Below are positions 15,501-15,766 of a DNA stretch of 15,766 bases, one piece after another. Numbering within the stretch: the stretch's first letter is position 1; every line of letters begins with the position of its first letter. The DNA lies in contig CBFGWL010000069.1 of NCBI GenBank assembly GCA_965652565.1, positions 1-15,766 of the forward strand, written 5' to 3'. The position numbers and the translations under genes were made by a program. The notes beneath the pieces were generated by a model. The model was given only the letters and a program-made list of their open reading frames with translations, ran no database searches and had not been told where the DNA came from. The stretch is from RSA11 sp965652565. GTDB lineage: Bacteria; Actinomycetota; Thermoleophilia; Solirubrobacterales; 70-9.

Positions 15501-15673
15501 GGAAGCGGTGCCGCACCCTCGGCGAGCTAGCCGCCGGCAGCCGCAGCGCGGTGCGGTTCAAGTTCGCGATCAAGCGCCAGGCGCGCGGCAAGAAGACCCG
15601 TATCCGCTTCGTCGCGAACGGCCCAGACGTAAGCAAGCGCAACGCGGCGGCGATGCTGATCGTCAGGCGCTAG
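9506..15673 (+). CDS. Secreted multidomain alkaline phosphatase with two identical PhoA-type catalytic domains
   Basis: The protein is 2055 residues; start ATG 9506 has AGGAGG 7 bases upstream. The signal peptide is 1-36 (basic start, hydrophobic core, AAAA before PGD). Catalytic domain 1 (63-468) and domain 2 (489-894) are identical and match E. coli PhoA: D72, nucleophile S125 in DSAATASAWATG, D182/T184, R195, E347/D352/K353/H356, D394/H395 and H435 (add 426 for domain 2). Four cysteines (197, 206, 314, 361) fit PhoA's two disulfides. Then come DUF1349/concanavalin-like modules at 906-1115, 1325-1520 and 1541-1759 (each opening DEFDG or DEFEG), OmpL47/Ig-like repeats at about 1123-1214, 1216-1315, 1768-1863 and 1864-1945, and a basic C-terminal domain (1946-2055). 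It should hydrolyse phosphomonoesters outside the cell, using Zn and Mg. There is no sortase signal or C-terminal membrane anchor; the lectin-like modules and basic tail may bind the wall or glycans. PhoA is normally a dimer of one-domain chains, so this is an unusual fusion. Confidence 0.93.
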   Translation: MGKPATARARVRGLAIALAITLGAIGSVAVVAAAAAPGDAGGPIVPRSTPADRLTGEFDSNAPRNTIVLLLDGFDEQLLTAARNYELGADGRFLLDELPFRGVVTTHGLLPGSGPNYGINYVNDSAATASAWATGQKTLEGRISQGPSSGLSVPGQDLESVMLRHKRQGKLTANISDVDVTDATPAAMGASINNRSCQGPQDMGDCPDARKQNGGKGSIAEQMVDNGIDVILGGGFRRFAQATDAGPSVLDYATNELGYQDVGDGDIATADELEQVDSLDDGPVLGLFADGYMTTRYQPLVAETGGAGSNNYRCAPQDRGEQPTLAEMTSKALELVDNPNGFFMQVESASTDKRAHESDVCGSLGQVLEADRALEVMLDYQEQNPDTLVVVTSDHGHATQIVRPGEARRYATVQTADGSPMSVGYSSSEGTGQWHTGVEVPIAAKGPQAANVSGVMDQTELYDLLVGYEPDDPAERTEETEAEVNPSKPRNTIVLLLDGFDEQLLTAARNYELGADGRFLLDELPFRGVVTTHGLLPGSGPNYGINYVNDSAATASAWATGQKTLEGRISQGPSSGLSVPGQDLESVMLRHKRQGKLTANISDVDVTDATPAAMGASINNRSCQGPQDMGDCPDARKQNGGKGSIAEQMVDNGIDVILGGGFRRFAQATDAGPSVLDYATNELGYQDVGDGDIATADELEQVDSLDDGPVLGLFADGYMTTRYQPLVAETGGAGSNNYRCAPQDRGEQPTLAEMTSKALELVDNPNGFFMQVESASTDKRAHESDVCGSLGQVLEADRALEVMLDYQEQNPDTLVVVTSDHGHATQIVRPGEARRYATVQTADGSPMSVGYSSSEGTGQWHTGVEVPIAAKGPQAANVSGVMDQTELYDLLVGYDQDACVDPAASDEFDGPLDEGWTIRREVPERWSLADGGLTIQFDGNKDMTSSTQTSTNLFLRPAPEGPWTATTQMDLSEAKEQSNQAGLMLWRSEGPPAEENTFAKIVANARTTDPNAPSQPSWWVERYAVVDGSTSGLGNANAGFIEGLIPDTVHLRMTSTGGEEQTIRTYYSLDGHQWKQFRTPFTLPADDEPLMIGVGVHRGENNPDGSVTFEHFRVCSDAVDLAHPVTSAETNPPPDGRNGWHTTDAPVEVALSATDGENGSGVESTEYRVGDGEWQDYSEPFQVGGSGTTEVRFRSVDGAGNTEPVRTLRVKRDTVAPSASAELTPPGDGPFDEPVTVEVEASDEEPGSGVARIETRLTSDGEQGEWVRHRIEAGEEARASVTVSRNGAHELEFRAVDRAGHVGTTDSVAFVIEGRDSPPCLPASDEFDGDALDGKWDVLRDSGGIEVADGRLSIPIAFGDFISDDQLAQDALLQDAPAGEWTVTAKLDTSGLDASGKQAGLLIWKGEDPNTFAKLIAIQSGSNPRFEFIVTQENSVDPPISQSITSAPGGQLPDEALVRARYTGTQVIGEFSADGGGTWIRVGSASHAAPFSEPMRIGLTAFSSNAGNVGNRAEFDWFRVHAGSAPDRGFECGEPPTCFSDEFEGGGLDTERWSFLHPTTPAEGEGAPHVDEGDLVLPLGANSLNDVRQGPIALLGQPLPEGDFTMEAQITAPGLNSDTGNMDSDYAQVGFKLFQDDDHWIKLTQTRNADDPAPDNPTYFELMYEIDGTVTLGPRVGEANAEVNLPTFWLRVERTGDAITGSYALEDPAEGGAWNDLQFTADMNSVFEPGEPVYIGPYGGNGTIEARFAYVRFEPDNVCDEPGEDTMAPTTTHELTPAEPDGDDGWYVSPVEIALNATDEGGSGVAATEYRVAGSDNWLAYTEPLQLALDGEHTIEYRSHDNAGNVEETRSVSVKVDTSPPETTAQLNGTAPQPSYDGEVRISLSASDEVSGVAASEVRVDDGEWEPLDGELTVSGVGEHVVEYRSRDVAGNVEAARSVEFEILGSPQIALAVKPAKRRVAAKRKRTAFRAIVRSTGDVAAEGVRVCARYQKRRVRLIGKRCRTLGELAAGSRSAVRFKFAIKRQARGKKTRIRFVANGPDVSKRNAAAMLIVRR
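9692..10911 (+). repeat. 1220-base direct repeat, copy 1 (alkaline phosphatase domain 1)
   Basis: This stretch matches 10970-12189 at an offset of 1278 bases (426 codons). The encoded residues are identical throughout, and every DNA segment I compared (about ten blocks of 60 bases plus both ends) was identical. The match begins at the CCC codon of PRNTIV and ends two bases into the codon after the domain's final tyrosine, so it covers just the catalytic domain. Confidence 0.95.
10912..10969 (+). other. Unique acidic linker between the two identical phosphatase domains
   Basis: The 58 bases encode roughly residues 469-488, an E/D/P/T-rich hydrophilic linker (EPDDPAERTEETEAEVNPSK). It has no second copy before domain 1 or after domain 2. 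This matters for judging how the repeat arose. Confidence 0.9.
10970..12189 (+). repeat. 1220-base direct repeat, copy 2 (alkaline phosphatase domain 2)
   Basis: Second copy of the catalytic domain. Sequences flanking the two copies differ: the left flanks share only a short TCGAA-like patch, and the right flanks diverge at once (GCCCGACG after copy 1, CCAGGACG after copy 2). Confidence 0.95.
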
Positions 15674-15694
15674 CGGGCTCGTGCTTCGGAGGGT

Positions 15695-15719
15695 GGGCGG
15701 CGGCCGGGGGCCGCCGCCC
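15695..15719 (+). terminator. GC-rich hairpin, probable terminator of the phosphatase gene
   Basis: GGGCGGCGG (15695-15703) pairs perfectly with CCGCCGCCC (15711-15719) around a 7-base loop, 21 bases after the stop codon. The following GTCTGCGTCTGT is only modestly T-rich, so it may act as a weak or factor-assisted terminator. The remaining bases to the window end hold a TAGAGT box (15731-15736) that might belong to a next gene, then a G-run at the edge. Confidence 0.55.
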
Positions 15720-15766
15720 GTCTGCGTCTGTAGAGTCCCGGCCGGGTTTACCCCACGCGGGGGGGG

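Overview
The window is a high-GC, gene-dense actinobacterial-type fragment. A member of Thermoleophilia (Solirubrobacterales or relatives) is my best guess. This rests on recognising families rather than on a search: an ArsA-type ATPase followed by a small CPIC protein, a zinc-ribbon/cyclase/AAA/TPR protein, a secreted enzyme carrying lectin-like and OmpL47-like modules with a basic two-cysteine C-terminal domain, GTG and TTG starts, and TAnnnT boxes very close to several start codons. Both ends of the window have abnormal composition and look like contig ends.

Left part (1-5016, minus strand, read right to left). An ArsA/GET3-type ATPase with a C-terminal Hsp20-like domain (5016-3817) overlaps a 101-residue CPIC protein (3845-3540). 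After a 69-base gap comes a large signalling protein (3470 to beyond base 1) with two zinc ribbons, a class III nucleotide cyclase domain, an AAA-type ATPase and a long helical, TPR-like region. Its C-terminus is cut off or corrupted at the window edge.

Middle part (5017-9351, plus strand). A divergent intergenic region of 108 bases leads into a TTG-started secreted lipoprotein, closed by a near-perfect intrinsic terminator. Then come two membrane cation exchangers of different subfamilies, a CaxA-type Ca2+/H+ antiporter and a YrbG/NCX-like exchanger, 22 bases apart and probably one transcript. A 144-base gap with a two-copy 39-base repeat precedes a class I SAM-dependent methyltransferase.

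Right part (9352-15766, plus strand). One 2055-residue secreted protein fills most of it. It has a signal peptide, two complete PhoA-type alkaline phosphatase domains, three DUF1349/concanavalin-like modules, four OmpL47-like Ig-type repeats and a basic C-terminal domain. The two phosphatase domains are identical in protein sequence, and wherever I compared the DNA (1220 bases, offset 1278) it was identical too. The 58-base linker between them is unique. This is the most interesting object in the window: a naturally concatenated version of a normally dimeric enzyme, with perfect repeats inside an open frame that would allow in-frame copy-number change.

The genes do not form one pathway. Themes are envelope and secreted functions (phosphate scavenging, lipoprotein), cation homeostasis and cyclic-nucleotide signalling. 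I saw no rRNA, tRNA, transposase, integrase or CRISPR array.
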